From Actinomycetes bacterium (lineage in GTDB: Bacteria; Actinomycetota; Thermoleophilia; RBG-16-64-13), in the NCBI GenBank assembly GCA_024637095.1, contig JAGXFV010000028.1, positions 1 to 64,000 of the forward strand: a DNA stretch of 64,000 nucleotides, read 5' to 3'. A program made the translations under genes and the position numbers. The number at the start of each line of letters is the position of its first letter. Positions within the stretch are counted from its first letter, which is position 1. Below the pieces are notes generated by a model, which saw only the letters and a list, made by a program, of their open reading frames with translations, was not told where the DNA came from and ran no database searches. This document shows positions 18,320 to 25,634 of this stretch, in pieces.

Positions 18320-19121
18320 CCGTCACCACCCGGTCGACGTGGTGCTCGTGCTTGGTGTACCGGGCGGTGCCCGCGTCGAACTCGACGATCGGCTCGCTGC
18401 CCCGGAAGGGGTAGTGCCGGGTGATGGTCACCTTGCCGCCTTCCACGTCGACTACGTTGTAGCAGGGCTTCGTGTCGCCCCGCAGACGCAGCGTGCTAAT
18501 GGTGCCGGTGTTGACCACGAACATGTCCTCGAGCCGCCAGACGTAAGGCACGTGCTTGTGTCCGGAGAGCACCAGGCGCACCCGGTTGCGGATCAAGACC
18601 TCGAGCACGTCCCCGGCATCGTGCACAACGTTGCGCTCTCGGCCGGTGCCCGGCACCGGCAGCAGATGGTGGTGCAATGCGAAGATGCGCAGGTCGTCAT
18701 CTTCGCATTGCTCGAAGCTTTCATCGATCCAGGGATAGCGGTGCCGGCCGATGCGTCCGTAGTCCAGGTCCGGCTCGCTGGAGTCGACGCCCACCAGGGA
18801 GACTCCGTCCATACATAGGACGGAATCGCGCTCCCCGAAAAGCCGCTCGAAATGCAGGTAGCCCACGTTGCGGCTGTCGTGGTTGCCCGGGGTTATCACC
18901 AGGTTCTCCGTGTCCAGCCGGTCCAGGTAGTCCCGAGCCTCCCGAAACTCCTGGCGGTAGCCCATGTTGGTCAGGTCCCCGGTGATCACCACGGCATCCG
19001 GAGCCAGGTCGTTGACTTCGACCAGGGTGCGCTCGAGCAGGTTCGGGACGAAGTACTGCGAGCCGCAGTGGATATCGGAGAAATGGACGATACGGACCCG
19101 CCGCGTTTTCGCGTTCGACAT
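18312..19121 (-). CDS. Calcineurin-like metallophosphoesterase
   Basis: A 269-residue two-metal phosphoesterase. All core motifs are visible: FSDIHCG, VITGDLTN, TPGNHDSRN, ALHHHLLP and LSGHKHVP. The overall form resembles class III cyclic-nucleotide phosphodiesterases (CpdA type). As the first gene of the cDPG operon, overlapping the synthetase by eight bases, it may hydrolyse cDPG or 2,3-bisphosphoglycerate and so set solute level; this role is inference only. The ATG at 19121 lies after a 67-base gap from sppA that contains a 15-base tandem duplication. Confidence 0.88.
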   Translation of the reverse strand: MSNAKTRRVRIVHFSDIHCGSQYFVPNLLERTLVEVNDLAPDAVVITGDLTNMGYRQEFREARDYLDRLDTENLVITPGNHDSRNVGYLHFERLFGERDSVLCMDGVSLVGVDSSEPDLDYGRIGRHRYPWIDESFEQCEDDDLRIFALHHHLLPVPGTGRERNVVHDAGDVLEVLIRNRVRLVLSGHKHVPYVWRLEDMFVVNTGTISTLRLRGDTKPCYNVVDVEGGKVTITRHYPFRGSEPIVEFDAGTARYTKHEHHVDRVVTDA

Positions 19122-19139
19122 TCCTACCTTCTCTCAGAG

Positions 19140-19169
19140 GGTGCAGGGACCGAAGGTGCAGGGACCGAA
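19140..19169. repeat. 15-bp tandem duplication (x2)
   Basis: The unit ggtgcagggaccgaa occurs twice in direct succession (19140-19154, 19155-19169), perfectly conserved, in the gap between sppA and the metallophosphoesterase. It lies just upstream of the phosphoesterase start on the minus strand. It looks like a recent replication-slippage product; no regulator is implied by the sequence. Confidence 0.9.
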
Positions 19170-19188
19170 CCCTGGCCTCCTCCCGTGT

Positions 19189-20136
19189 CTAACGGAGGCG
19201 CAGCCCGCCGGCCGGCTCCAACCCCGCCCGAATCGAGCTGCCCAACTCACGGGCGAGTTCCTGAAGGCCCTGACGCGCCTCGACGCCGAAGAAGAGGGAA
19301 AGGAGATCGAGACCGTAATCATCTTCGCCCAAAACCCGCACCTCGTAATCGTCCGCGGATCCTCCGGCCTGCTCGGCAGCAAGATCCAGGGCGTCATTGT
19401 AGGTGCCAATCTCGTCCACCAGCCCCAGTTCGAGCGCCCGCTCGCCGTTGTAGGTGAGGCCGTTGGCCAACTCCCGCACCTCCGCCAGCTCGAGGCCACG
19501 CCCCTGCGCCACGTCGGCGATGAATTGCTCGTACACCTCGTCGAGTTGCTGCGAGAGGATACGGCGTTCCTCCGACGTCAGGCTGCGCGCGGGGTTGCCT
19601 ATGTCCTTGTACTCGCCCTTGGTCAGCACCGTGTACTCGATCCCGAGCTTATCGTATAGACCCTCGAGATTGGCCGCCGTGAGGATCACGCCGATGCTGC
19701 CCACCGAAGAGGTGGGTGCGGCCAGAATGGCATCGGCCGCGCTGGCGAAATAGTAGGCTCCGGACGCGGTGAGATCGGCCACCGAAACAATCACCGGCTT
19801 GCTCATGGTTCGAACGCGCTCGTAGATCTCCCAACTGGCCGCCGGGCTGCCGCCCGGGCTGTTGACGCGAAGCACAACCGCGTCCAGACTGTTGTCCATA
19901 TCCGCGTCCGTCAGCAGGTCGACCGTACGCACCGGCTCGATTCCGCCGCCGCTGAAGAAGTCCTGTTCGCCCGCGGAGACCACGCCGTCGAGCCGCAACA
20001 CCCCCACCGTCGTACCCCCGCCACCCAGATCCGCGCCGTCCCAGCCGCCCAGGATCAGCACGAAGCCAACGAAGGCCACGTAGAGCAGCACGGCCAGCGC
20101 GGCCACCCCGAGGATGATCTTGACGGTACTAGACAC
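19189..20136 (-). CDS. sppA: Signal peptide peptidase SppA
   Basis: A membrane-anchored Ser-Lys protease that degrades cleaved signal peptides. It is 315 residues, the short bacterial form. One N-terminal membrane segment (about residues 5-32) is followed by the S49 core: VLRVNSPGGSPAAS, the catalytic Ser in DLTASGAYYFAS and the general-base Lys in the TKGEYKDIG region, with SSVGSIGV in between. The start is taken as GTG at 20136, four bases after the hom stop; no Shine-Dalgarno is visible, so translation may depend on coupling. It follows lysA and hom on the same strand. Confidence 0.93.
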   Translation of the reverse strand: MSSTVKIILGVAALAVLLYVAFVGFVLILGGWDGADLGGGGTTVGVLRLDGVVSAGEQDFFSGGGIEPVRTVDLLTDADMDNSLDAVVLRVNSPGGSPAASWEIYERVRTMSKPVIVSVADLTASGAYYFASAADAILAAPTSSVGSIGVILTAANLEGLYDKLGIEYTVLTKGEYKDIGNPARSLTSEERRILSQQLDEVYEQFIADVAQGRGLELAEVRELANGLTYNGERALELGLVDEIGTYNDALDLAAEQAGGSADDYEVRVLGEDDYGLDLLSLFFGVEARQGLQELARELGSSIRAGLEPAGGLRLR

Positions 20137-20140
20137 GGCG

Positions 20141-21451
20141 CTAGGAGAGGACCCGCAGGGTTACCGGCCTACCCTTGCACACGGGCAGTCCGGCGATGGC
20201 GTCGATCGCCCGGAAGAAGCCGTCCTCCCGAGTGGGGTGGGTGACGATCACCAGCTCGGCCTCGTCGGCGTGCCCCTTCTGGATCATGCTCTCGATGGAA
20301 ACGCCCTCGTCCGCGAACGCCCCGGCGATCTGCGCCAACACTCCGGGCCGGTCGGCGACATTGACCCGCAGGAAGAAAGCGGAGGGGACCTCTTCGGAGG
20401 GAATGGAATCCAGCGACTTGTAGCAGGAGCAGTCCTGAAGAAAGCCGGTAGTCTTGGTGCCCGCGATGCTGACGATGTCGCTGACGATGGCGGAGGCGGT
20501 CTGACGGCCACCCGCCCCCGGCCCGGTCAGCATGATCTCGTCGATCACGTCGCCCTCGAGAAACACCGCGTTGGTGGAACCCTGAATGGAGGCCAGGGGA
20601 TGGTTCTCGGGCACAAGGGCGGGGTGCACCCTGACGTTCACCCTTCCCCCGATCAGACGAGCGGCGCCTATCAGCTTGACCACGAAGCCGAACTCCCGAG
20701 CGTAGCGCACGTCGTCCAGGGTCAGCCTCTCGATGCCTTCGTAAGAGACGTCAGCCATGGTGACCCGGCTCTTGAAGGCGATGGAAGCCAGAATTGCCAT
20801 CTTGGCCGCCGCGTCCCCTCCGCTTACGTCCTCGGTGGGGTCGGGTTCCGCGTAGCCCAACTTCTGGGCGTCGATCAGCGCCTCGGCGTAGTCCCCGCGG
20901 CCCTGGGCCATTGCAGTGAGGATGTAGTTGGTGGTGCCGTTGACGATGCCATAGACGGTGTGGATGCCGGCCGCGATCATGCTCTCCCGCAGGACGCGAA
21001 TGATGGGAATGGCACCGCCCACGGCGGCTTCGAAACGGATCTGGCGCTGCAGATCACGGGCCAACTGAAAGAGCGTGGCGCCCTTGTGCGCCAGCAACTG
21101 CTTGTTGGCGGTGACGACGTTCTTGCCGCTCTCCAGGGCGGTCTTGACGAAGTCGAAGGCCGCGCCGGTCCCGCCGATGACCTCCACGATCACATCGATC
21201 TCGGGGTCGTCCACGATGCTGCTGAAGTCGTCGGTCAGGAGCTCGCGGGGCAGGCCCGGCCGCTCCATCTGAAGATCCTTCTCCAGGACCTTGACCACCC
21301 GCAGCTCCACCCCGGTTGCGGCGATGATCTCGTCCCGCTCCCGCTCGATCAGCCGGTAGACCCCCGAGCCGATGGTGCCGAAGCCCAAGAGCCCTATACG
21401 AAGCACGCTCTGCACGCTCATGGCTCCCTGGCCCGCAGCTCCCTGACCCAT
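20141..21451 (-). CDS. hom: Homoserine dehydrogenase
   Basis: Reduces aspartate semialdehyde to homoserine on the route to threonine and methionine. The N-terminal NAD(P) loop GLLGFGTIGSGVYRL is followed by the catalytic region GGAIPIIRVLRESM and INGTTNYIL-type VNGTTNYILTAM; a C-terminal ACT domain (VADRPGVLAQIAGAF) probably gives feedback control by threonine. It is 436 residues from the chosen ATG at 21451, which has AAAGAGG five bases before it. An ATG 30 bases upstream (21481) and one at 21421 are alternatives. It lies directly downstream of lysA, linking lysine and threonine branches in one operon. Confidence 0.95.
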   Translation of the reverse strand: MGQGAAGQGAMSVQSVLRIGLLGFGTIGSGVYRLIERERDEIIAATGVELRVVKVLEKDLQMERPGLPRELLTDDFSSIVDDPEIDVIVEVIGGTGAAFDFVKTALESGKNVVTANKQLLAHKGATLFQLARDLQRQIRFEAAVGGAIPIIRVLRESMIAAGIHTVYGIVNGTTNYILTAMAQGRGDYAEALIDAQKLGYAEPDPTEDVSGGDAAAKMAILASIAFKSRVTMADVSYEGIERLTLDDVRYAREFGFVVKLIGAARLIGGRVNVRVHPALVPENHPLASIQGSTNAVFLEGDVIDEIMLTGPGAGGRQTASAIVSDIVSIAGTKTTGFLQDCSCYKSLDSIPSEEVPSAFFLRVNVADRPGVLAQIAGAFADEGVSIESMIQKGHADEAELVIVTHPTREDGFFRAIDAIAGLPVCKGRPVTLRVLS

Positions 21452-21488
21452 CGCATCCTCTTTCCTCGATTCCTCTTCCATTGGGCGA

Positions 21489-22826
21489 CTACCTGCCTTC
21501 CGGTCGCCTGCCCTCTAGCGGCCGCTGTCTGGCGACCAGGTCGCCGTAGGTCTCGCGCTCCACGATAAGCCATGCCCGGCCTTCCCGGACCAGAACCACC
21601 GCAGGACGCGGATTCCCGTTGTAGTTTGAGGCCATGGCGTAGGCGTAAGCCCCGGTGCTCGGCATGACCAGGACATCCCCCGCTTCCGGTTTGGCGATTT
21701 CGATGTCCCGGATCAAGATGTCGCCGCTCTCGCAGTGCTTACCCGCCACTGTGACCAGCGTGTCCTCGGAAACGTCCGCCTTGTTGGCGAGCATGGCCTC
21801 GTACTTGGCGTCATAGAGCATGGGCCGAATGTTGTCGCTCATCCCGCCGTCCACGGCAACGAAGGTGCGGATCCCCGGCACTTCTTTGATGGTGCCCACC
21901 CGGTAGGCGGTGACTCCCGCCGCGCCCACCAGCGACCGCCCGGGTTCGACCAGCACCCGCGGCACGGGCAGCCCGACCCTGACCATAGCTTCTTCAAGGC
22001 CCCGCACCTTGACCTCGGCGTACTCGTCCACCGTGGCCGGAGAATCCTCTTCCGTGTACCGGATGCCCAGCCCTCCGCCGGCGTTCAGATAGCGGCAACT
22101 CCAGCCGATCTCGTCGTGAGCCTCCTTGATCAGCCCCACCAGCACGTCGATTGCCCGCTGGAAGCCTTCCATCGAGAAGATCTGGCTGCCGATATGAGCG
22201 TGAAGACCCACCAGCGCCAAGTGCTCCGAGGTGTGCGCCCGCCGAATCGCCTCGAGCGCGATCCCCTCCACCAGCCCGAACCCGAACTTCGAATCCTCTT
22301 GGCCGGTCTGGATGTAGGAGTGGGTCTCGGCATGAACGCCTGGAGTGATGCGGAGCAAGATCTTCTGGCACAATCCGCGTGCGGCGCAGAGTTCTTCCAG
22401 CAGGTCGAGCTCCATGAAGCTATCGGCCACCACGAAGCCGACCCCGTTCTCCAGGGCGTACTCGAGTTCCCCCCGGGACTTGTTGTTCCCGTGGAAGAAG
22501 ATGCGCTCTCGGGGGAATCCGGCCACCAGCGCGGTGTGGTACTCGCCGCCGGCGGAAACGTCGAGTGAGAGACCCTCCTGGGCCACGATCTGCAGCATGG
22601 CAACGGCCGAAAAGGCCTTGCTCGCGTAGATCACCTCGAAGTCGTCGGTCCTACTGGAGAAAGCCCCCACGTAGCGGCGGCACTGGTCGCGCACCGCCTC
22701 CTCGTCGTAGATGAAGAGAGGAGTTCCGAACTTCTCCGCCAACTCGACCACATCACACCCGCCTATCTCCAAATGCCCCCGCTCATTGTGCCGGGTGGAG
22801 TTGGGGTAGATCAGAGTGTGGGTCAT
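21489..22826 (-). CDS. lysA: Diaminopimelate decarboxylase LysA
   Basis: A PLP-dependent enzyme that makes lysine from meso-diaminopimelate. The 445-residue protein has the PLP lysine in VIYASKAFSAVAM, HGNNKSRGELEYAL, the glycine-rich phosphate site LNAGGGLGIRY, EPGRSLVGAAGVTAY, and the substrate-binding HCESGDIL and PSTGAYAYAMAS. The ATG at 22826 is preferred because GGGAG precedes it by six bases; the frame runs 34 codons further up but with non-family sequence. It is divergent from the nuclease-like gene, with about 100 bases between the starts. Confidence 0.96.
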   Translation of the reverse strand: MTHTLIYPNSTRHNERGHLEIGGCDVVELAEKFGTPLFIYDEEAVRDQCRRYVGAFSSRTDDFEVIYASKAFSAVAMLQIVAQEGLSLDVSAGGEYHTALVAGFPRERIFFHGNNKSRGELEYALENGVGFVVADSFMELDLLEELCAARGLCQKILLRITPGVHAETHSYIQTGQEDSKFGFGLVEGIALEAIRRAHTSEHLALVGLHAHIGSQIFSMEGFQRAIDVLVGLIKEAHDEIGWSCRYLNAGGGLGIRYTEEDSPATVDEYAEVKVRGLEEAMVRVGLPVPRVLVEPGRSLVGAAGVTAYRVGTIKEVPGIRTFVAVDGGMSDNIRPMLYDAKYEAMLANKADVSEDTLVTVAGKHCESGDILIRDIEIAKPEAGDVLVMPSTGAYAYAMASNYNGNPRPAVVLVREGRAWLIVERETYGDLVARQRPLEGRRPEGR

Positions 22827-22928
22827 GTGTGCTCCCGGGGGGTCGAAAACTCGCCGGTACGGTACCACAAGGACCGCATTGCTAGAATTGTCGCAGCACT
22901 GATACGACCACGGAGAAACCCTGTTCAA

Positions 22929-23306
22929 GTGAAGAATCCAGGCGCCGAGGAAGAACGCTACGCCTACTACCGAGGCAGCAAGCCGCCGCGTTTCGTCACC
23001 GAGAGCGAACGGGAGGCGGCCCGCATCCTTGACTACTACCGCATCCCTTGGATGTACGAGCCCAGAACCTTTATTCTGGAACAGGACGAGGGGGGCAACA
23101 TCCTCGAGGCCTTTACTCCCGACTTCTATCTGCCTGAACTCGACGTCTATATCGAGGTAACGCAGATGAAGCAGTCACTGGTGACAGACAAGAATCGGAA
23201 GGTCCGTAAGATGGCGGAGAAGTACCCGGAGGTGCGGGTCAAATTGCTCTACAGGCGGGATTTCATGATTCTCGCCCGCAAGTACGACCTCACTCTGCCC
23301 ATGTGA
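22929..23306 (+). CDS. Small PD-(D/E)XK nuclease-like protein of unknown function
   Basis: A 125-residue protein without an assigned role. The central pattern TPDFYLPELDVYIEVTQMK, preceded by an early Glu helix (SEREAARIL) and the strand WMYEPRTFIL, resembles a minimal PD-(D/E)XK restriction-endonuclease fold (TnsA/Vsr-like), with Gln or Lys in place of the usual Lys after the Glu. The start is a GTG at 22929; GGAG lies about 13 bases upstream, and a TAGAAT -10-like box is at 22883-22888. Its TGA overlaps the hpt ATG (TGATG), so the two are coupled. Nuclease function is an inference from motif spacing only. Confidence 0.65.
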   Translation: MKNPGAEEERYAYYRGSKPPRFVTESEREAARILDYYRIPWMYEPRTFILEQDEGGNILEAFTPDFYLPELDVYIEVTQMKQSLVTDKNRKVRKMAEKYPEVRVKLLYRRDFMILARKYDLTLPM

Positions 23307-23869
23307 TGACCACGCACGGCACGGCTCGCAAAGTCTTCCTCACCGAACAGCAGATAGCAAAGCGGGTCATCGAATTGGCCGCCGAGATCTCACGCGACTA
23401 CCAGGGCCGCCTGACGGAACCCCTGCTCCTGGTGTCCGTGCTGAAAAGCGCGGTGATCTTCCTGGCCGACCTAGCCCGGGCGATCACCGTCGACGTCGAA
23501 CTCGACTTCATGGCCATCACCTCCTACGCGACCGAAGACCCCGGACAAAGCAGCGGTGAAACCCGCGGTGTTCGCTTCTTGAAAGACCTGGACCATCCCA
23601 TCGCGGGGCGAGACCTGCTGATCGTGGAAGACGTGATCGACACCGGCCTTACACTTCACTACATCACGCGCTCGCTGGGACTGCGCGAGCCCCGCTCGCT
23701 CGAGATCTGCACCCTGCTCGACCGCCCCTATCGCCGCCTGGTCGACCTGCCCGTGCGCTATCAGGGCTTTACCGCACCGGACGACTTCTTCATCGGCTAC
23801 GGTTTCGACCAGCGAGGTCGCTTCCGCAACCTGCCGTACCTGGCGTTCGCCGAAGAGGAGGCAAGCTGA
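23306..23869 (+). CDS. hpt: Hypoxanthine phosphoribosyltransferase
   Basis: Purine-salvage enzyme that joins hypoxanthine or guanine to PRPP. The 187-residue protein contains the PRPP-binding run LLIVEDVIDTGLTL, the early loop LLVSVLKSAVIFLADL, and the C-terminal DFFIGYGFDQRGRFRNLP. The start is the ATG at 23306, sharing its first base with the stop of the upstream nuclease-like gene; a GTG at 23303 is the only alternative and would overlap fully. A well-formed AGGAGG near its 3' end serves the next gene. Confidence 0.95.
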   Translation: MTTHGTARKVFLTEQQIAKRVIELAAEISRDYQGRLTEPLLLVSVLKSAVIFLADLARAITVDVELDFMAITSYATEDPGQSSGETRGVRFLKDLDHPIAGRDLLIVEDVIDTGLTLHYITRSLGLREPRSLEICTLLDRPYRRLVDLPVRYQGFTAPDDFFIGYGFDQRGRFRNLPYLAFAEEEAS

Positions 23870-24645
23870 CGGCCGCAGTCATCGAGGAGCTTCGCTTTCG
23901 CTCGACGGTGACGCCCGGATTAGTGCTGGCGGCGGACCTCTTTCTCCCGGCGGCGGCGACAACTCCTGGGGGCTCCCCTCTTCCCGGCCTGGTGGTGGTC
24001 CACGGGGCCGGAAGCAACCGCAAACGCCACGAGACCTTCGCGCGGACCGCCTGCGCCGAAGGCATGGCCGTCCTGGTCCTCGACCTGCGCGGGCATGGCG
24101 GAAGTGGCGGCGCCGTGGATGGGGAGACCGTCGCGGACGTCATCGATGCCACCCGCCTGCTGCGCAGTCACCCCCTGGTCCATCCCCTGCGGATCGGCTT
24201 CCGCGGCTCGAGCATGGGCGGACACCTTGGAGTGATGGCCGCGCAAGACGCCGAGCTCGCCGCCCTATGCCTGCTCTGTCCGGCCCCGGAAGAAGTGCTT
24301 CTAGAAGGGCTGGATCACTTGGCCCAGAGGGAAGAAAACGGGGAGATCGTGCAATCCGCCCGCTTTGAGCCCGACTCCCTGAGGCGCTCTCTCGAAAGGA
24401 GCGACATCTTCACCGAGGCGGAGGAGATCGACGCCCCGGTTTTGTTGGTGCACACGCGCGACGACGAAACCGTCCCGTTCACCACCTCGCTGAGGTTGGC
24501 CGAGCAGTTAAGGGGTGATGCCGAGGTAATACTGCTGGCCGGAGGCGATCACGGATCAGCGCAGACATCCCCCGCTATGCACCAACGCACCTCGCGCTGG
24601 CTCAAGGAGCGCTTGGAGCCAGGTTCTGGCCGGAACCAGCCTTAG
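23866..24645 (+). CDS. Alpha/beta hydrolase, probable CTG start overlapping the hpt stop
   Basis: A soluble alpha/beta hydrolase. It shows the oxyanion strand VVVHGAGSNRKRHETF, LDLRGHGGSGG, the nucleophile elbow FRGSSMGGHLG with the Ser, and later the acid in LLVHTRDDETVPF and the His in GGDHGSAQ. The first conventional start is a GTG at 23908 without any ribosome site. A CTG at 23866 is better placed: GAGGAGG lies five bases before it, it overlaps the hpt TGA as CTGA, and it restores the expected first strand (VIEELRFRS). From the CTG the product is 259 residues. The substrate is unknown; hydrolase activity is a family inference. Confidence 0.82.
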   Translation: MTAAVIEELRFRSTVTPGLVLAADLFLPAAATTPGGSPLPGLVVVHGAGSNRKRHETFARTACAEGMAVLVLDLRGHGGSGGAVDGETVADVIDATRLLRSHPLVHPLRIGFRGSSMGGHLGVMAAQDAELAALCLLCPAPEEVLLEGLDHLAQREENGEIVQSARFEPDSLRRSLERSDIFTEAEEIDAPVLLVHTRDDETVPFTTSLRLAEQLRGDAEVILLAGGDHGSAQTSPAMHQRTSRWLKERLEPGSGRNQP

Positions 24646-24652
24646 CGGTGAA

Positions 24653-24949
24653 TTAGCGCGCGCACTGCACGTATTTGAGAAAGATCTCGAAGGCCTGCTC
24701 CATCGCGGCCTCGTCCACCTGGGGGCTCGAGGTCTCCAGGCATTCCTTCATGCGGTGACTGATCAGGTGGATGCCGACCCGGTCCAGGGCTGACTTGACC
24801 GCGGAGAGCTGCGTCAGCACCTGTTCGCATTCCTTTTCTTCCTCGATCATCCGCTGCAGACCGCGCACCTGGCCTTCGACGCGGCGCAGCCTATTGAGCA
24901 CTCGCTCTCTGTCCTGATCGACCGAGGGCCGAGCCGGCGTCGACTCCAT
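24653..24949 (-). CDS. CsoR/RcnR/CstR-family (DUF156) transcriptional repressor
   Basis: A 98-residue all-helical repressor. The family core runs NRLRRVEGQVRGLQRM, then C41, VLTQLSAVKSAL, and ISHRMKEC with C70. The two cysteines are 29 apart, as in CsoR and CstR. The copper-sensor His, expected four residues before the second Cys, is instead Arg66, with a His one residue earlier (H65). This may favour a persulfide sensor (CstR-like) or another metal. The ATG at 24949 has AAGGAGG upstream. Its promoter holds a matching palindrome, so autoregulation is likely. It is convergent with the hydrolase. Confidence 0.85.
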   Translation of the reverse strand: MESTPARPSVDQDRERVLNRLRRVEGQVRGLQRMIEEEKECEQVLTQLSAVKSALDRVGIHLISHRMKECLETSSPQVDEAAMEQAFEIFLKYVQCAR

Positions 24950-24988
24950 ACCGGCCTCCTTTCAGTGGAGGATTGATGCCGGTCGGAA

Positions 24989-25017
24989 AGTATACCCGCC
25001 CGGGTAATACCGGTCAA
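24989..25017 (-). promoter_or_regulatory. Promoter and palindromic operator of the CsoR-family gene
   Basis: On the minus strand, TTGACC (25012-25017) is followed by 17 bases and TATACT (24989-24994), a good sigma-A promoter. The spacer contains the perfect palindrome TACCCG-CC-CGGGTA (24993-25006), extended as GTATACCCG...CGGGT(A)ATAC. CsoR and CstR operators have this TATACCC/GGGTATA form, so the repressor bound here would cover both promoter boxes. Confidence 0.8.
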
Positions 25018-25044
25018 ACGGTCTGAGAGGCGAGGACCGGGCAG

Positions 25045-25069
25045 CGAAAAGGCCGGCCTGAGCGGCCTT
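25045..25069 (-). terminator. Rho-independent terminator after tRNA-Gly
   Basis: The 7-bp stem AAGGCCG/CGGCCTT (25049-25069) with a 7-base loop is followed on the minus strand by TTTTCG. It lies five bases past the tRNA 3' end. The T run is short but placement and stem support a terminator. Confidence 0.7.
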
Positions 25070-25073
25070 CGTA

Positions 25074-25149
25074 TGGAGCGGAGTACGGGATTCGAACCCG
25101 CGACATCCAGCTTGGGAAGCTAGCACTCTACCAACTGAGTTAACTCCGC
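25074..25149 (-). tRNA. tRNA-Gly (anticodon CCC)
   Basis: A full cloverleaf on the minus strand. The acceptor stem is GCGGAGT/ACTCCGC, the D-arm ACTC...GAGT, the anticodon arm CTAGC-TTCCCAA-GCTGG with CCC at positions 34-36, and the T-arm has TTCGAAT. The variable loop is five bases. The discriminator U is followed by an encoded CCA (25074-25076). A possible -10 (TAAAAT, 25209-25214) lies upstream, with a 50-base leader that carries a 10-bp triple repeat and a small GCTCT/AGAGC hairpin. Confidence 0.96.
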
Positions 25150-25173
25150 CCGCTCTGCAAAAGAGCACATGGG

Positions 25174-25203
25174 CCTTCGCGATCCTTCGCGATCCTTCGC
25201 GAT
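25174..25203. repeat. 10-bp tandem repeat (x3)
   Basis: ccttcgcgat is repeated three times without change (25174-25183, 25184-25193, 25194-25203). It lies 25 bases upstream of the tRNA-Gly 5' end on its transcribed side, in the likely leader. It is too short and too regular for CRISPR, with no spacers. Confidence 0.9.
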
Positions 25204-25412
25204 GACCGATTTTAACACAGGCCTCAACGGCCCCGCACCATGTCGTCCCCGCCCCAGGCCGCCTGTCCCGATCACCCGCGGCAGCATCCCCCCGCGGGTA
25301 AGGCCGCCTCCTGTCGGCGAATCCGACGGGCGCTGTCGGGTACGCTGCCAGCGAACACGCACCTATGCTGGTGAAGTTCGCTATTTGCGGGACTTTTACT
25401 CCTGGCCTGAGG

Positions 25413-25440
25413 TTGACATCCCGCTCAGACGCGGTAGACT
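25413..25440 (+). promoter_or_regulatory. Promoter of the structured RNA
   Basis: A perfect -35 TTGACA (25413-25418), a 16-base spacer, and a -10 TAGACT (25435-25440). The expected transcription start, about 25447-25448, falls at the first base before the closing stem of the RNA that follows. The region 25150-25412 upstream holds only the tRNA leader and short repeats; no gene was recognised. Confidence 0.75.
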
Positions 25441-25447
25441 GGTACAC

Positions 25448-25633
25448 AGAGTCCCGAGAGACAAGACGCATCTTCTCGAGACCATCACAACACCTCTTGT
25501 GGAGGAACGGCGGGGCTAAAAGACCGCCAACTACGTGGAAACAAGAGTAAGTGAAGGTCGTTGAAAGAAGAAAAGCGAGGTTACTCGGGACTCGCGTTAT
25601 CTAAAGGGCTGGGGTCTTCCCCGGCCCTTTTCT
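25448..25633 (+). ncRNA. Structured small RNA, 6S RNA-like candidate
   Basis: A roughly 186-nt transcription unit with its own promoter and terminator and no plausible reading frame. Ten bases at its start (GAGTCCCGAG, 25449-25458) pair perfectly with CTCGGGACTC (25584-25593). Further nested pairings run inward: CGC/GCG, TCTTCT/AGAAGA, GACC/GGTC, CAC/GTG, CTCTTGT/ACAAGAG, and an apical hairpin GGCGG/CCGCC. The result is one long rod broken by internal loops, closed at its first transcribed bases, with the length and form of 6S RNA, the RNA that binds sigma-A RNA polymerase. No conserved SRP RNA, tmRNA or RNase P motif is present. A cis-acting leader of the downstream kinase gene is the alternative. 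Confidence 0.6.
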
Positions 25634-25634
25634 C
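25603..25634 (+). terminator. Intrinsic terminator of the structured RNA
   Basis: AAAGGGCTGGGG pairs with CCCCGGCCCTTT (one T-G pair, 12-bp stem, TCTT tetraloop, 25603-25630) and is followed by a short T run (TTTTCTCG). It is strong and ends the RNA above, 110 bases before the kinase gene. A TATAAT box at 25654-25659 downstream may restart transcription for that gene, though its -35 is poor. Confidence 0.85.

Noticed and set aside
25174-25203. CRISPR array
   Set aside because: Only a 10-bp unit repeated three times head to tail with no spacers and no cas genes.
25448-25633. SRP RNA, tmRNA, RNase P RNA or a known riboswitch
   Set aside because: None of the conserved motifs (GGAAGGAAGCAGCC of SRP, TTCGATTCC-type 3' end of tmRNA, RNase P core, common riboswitch boxes) is present.
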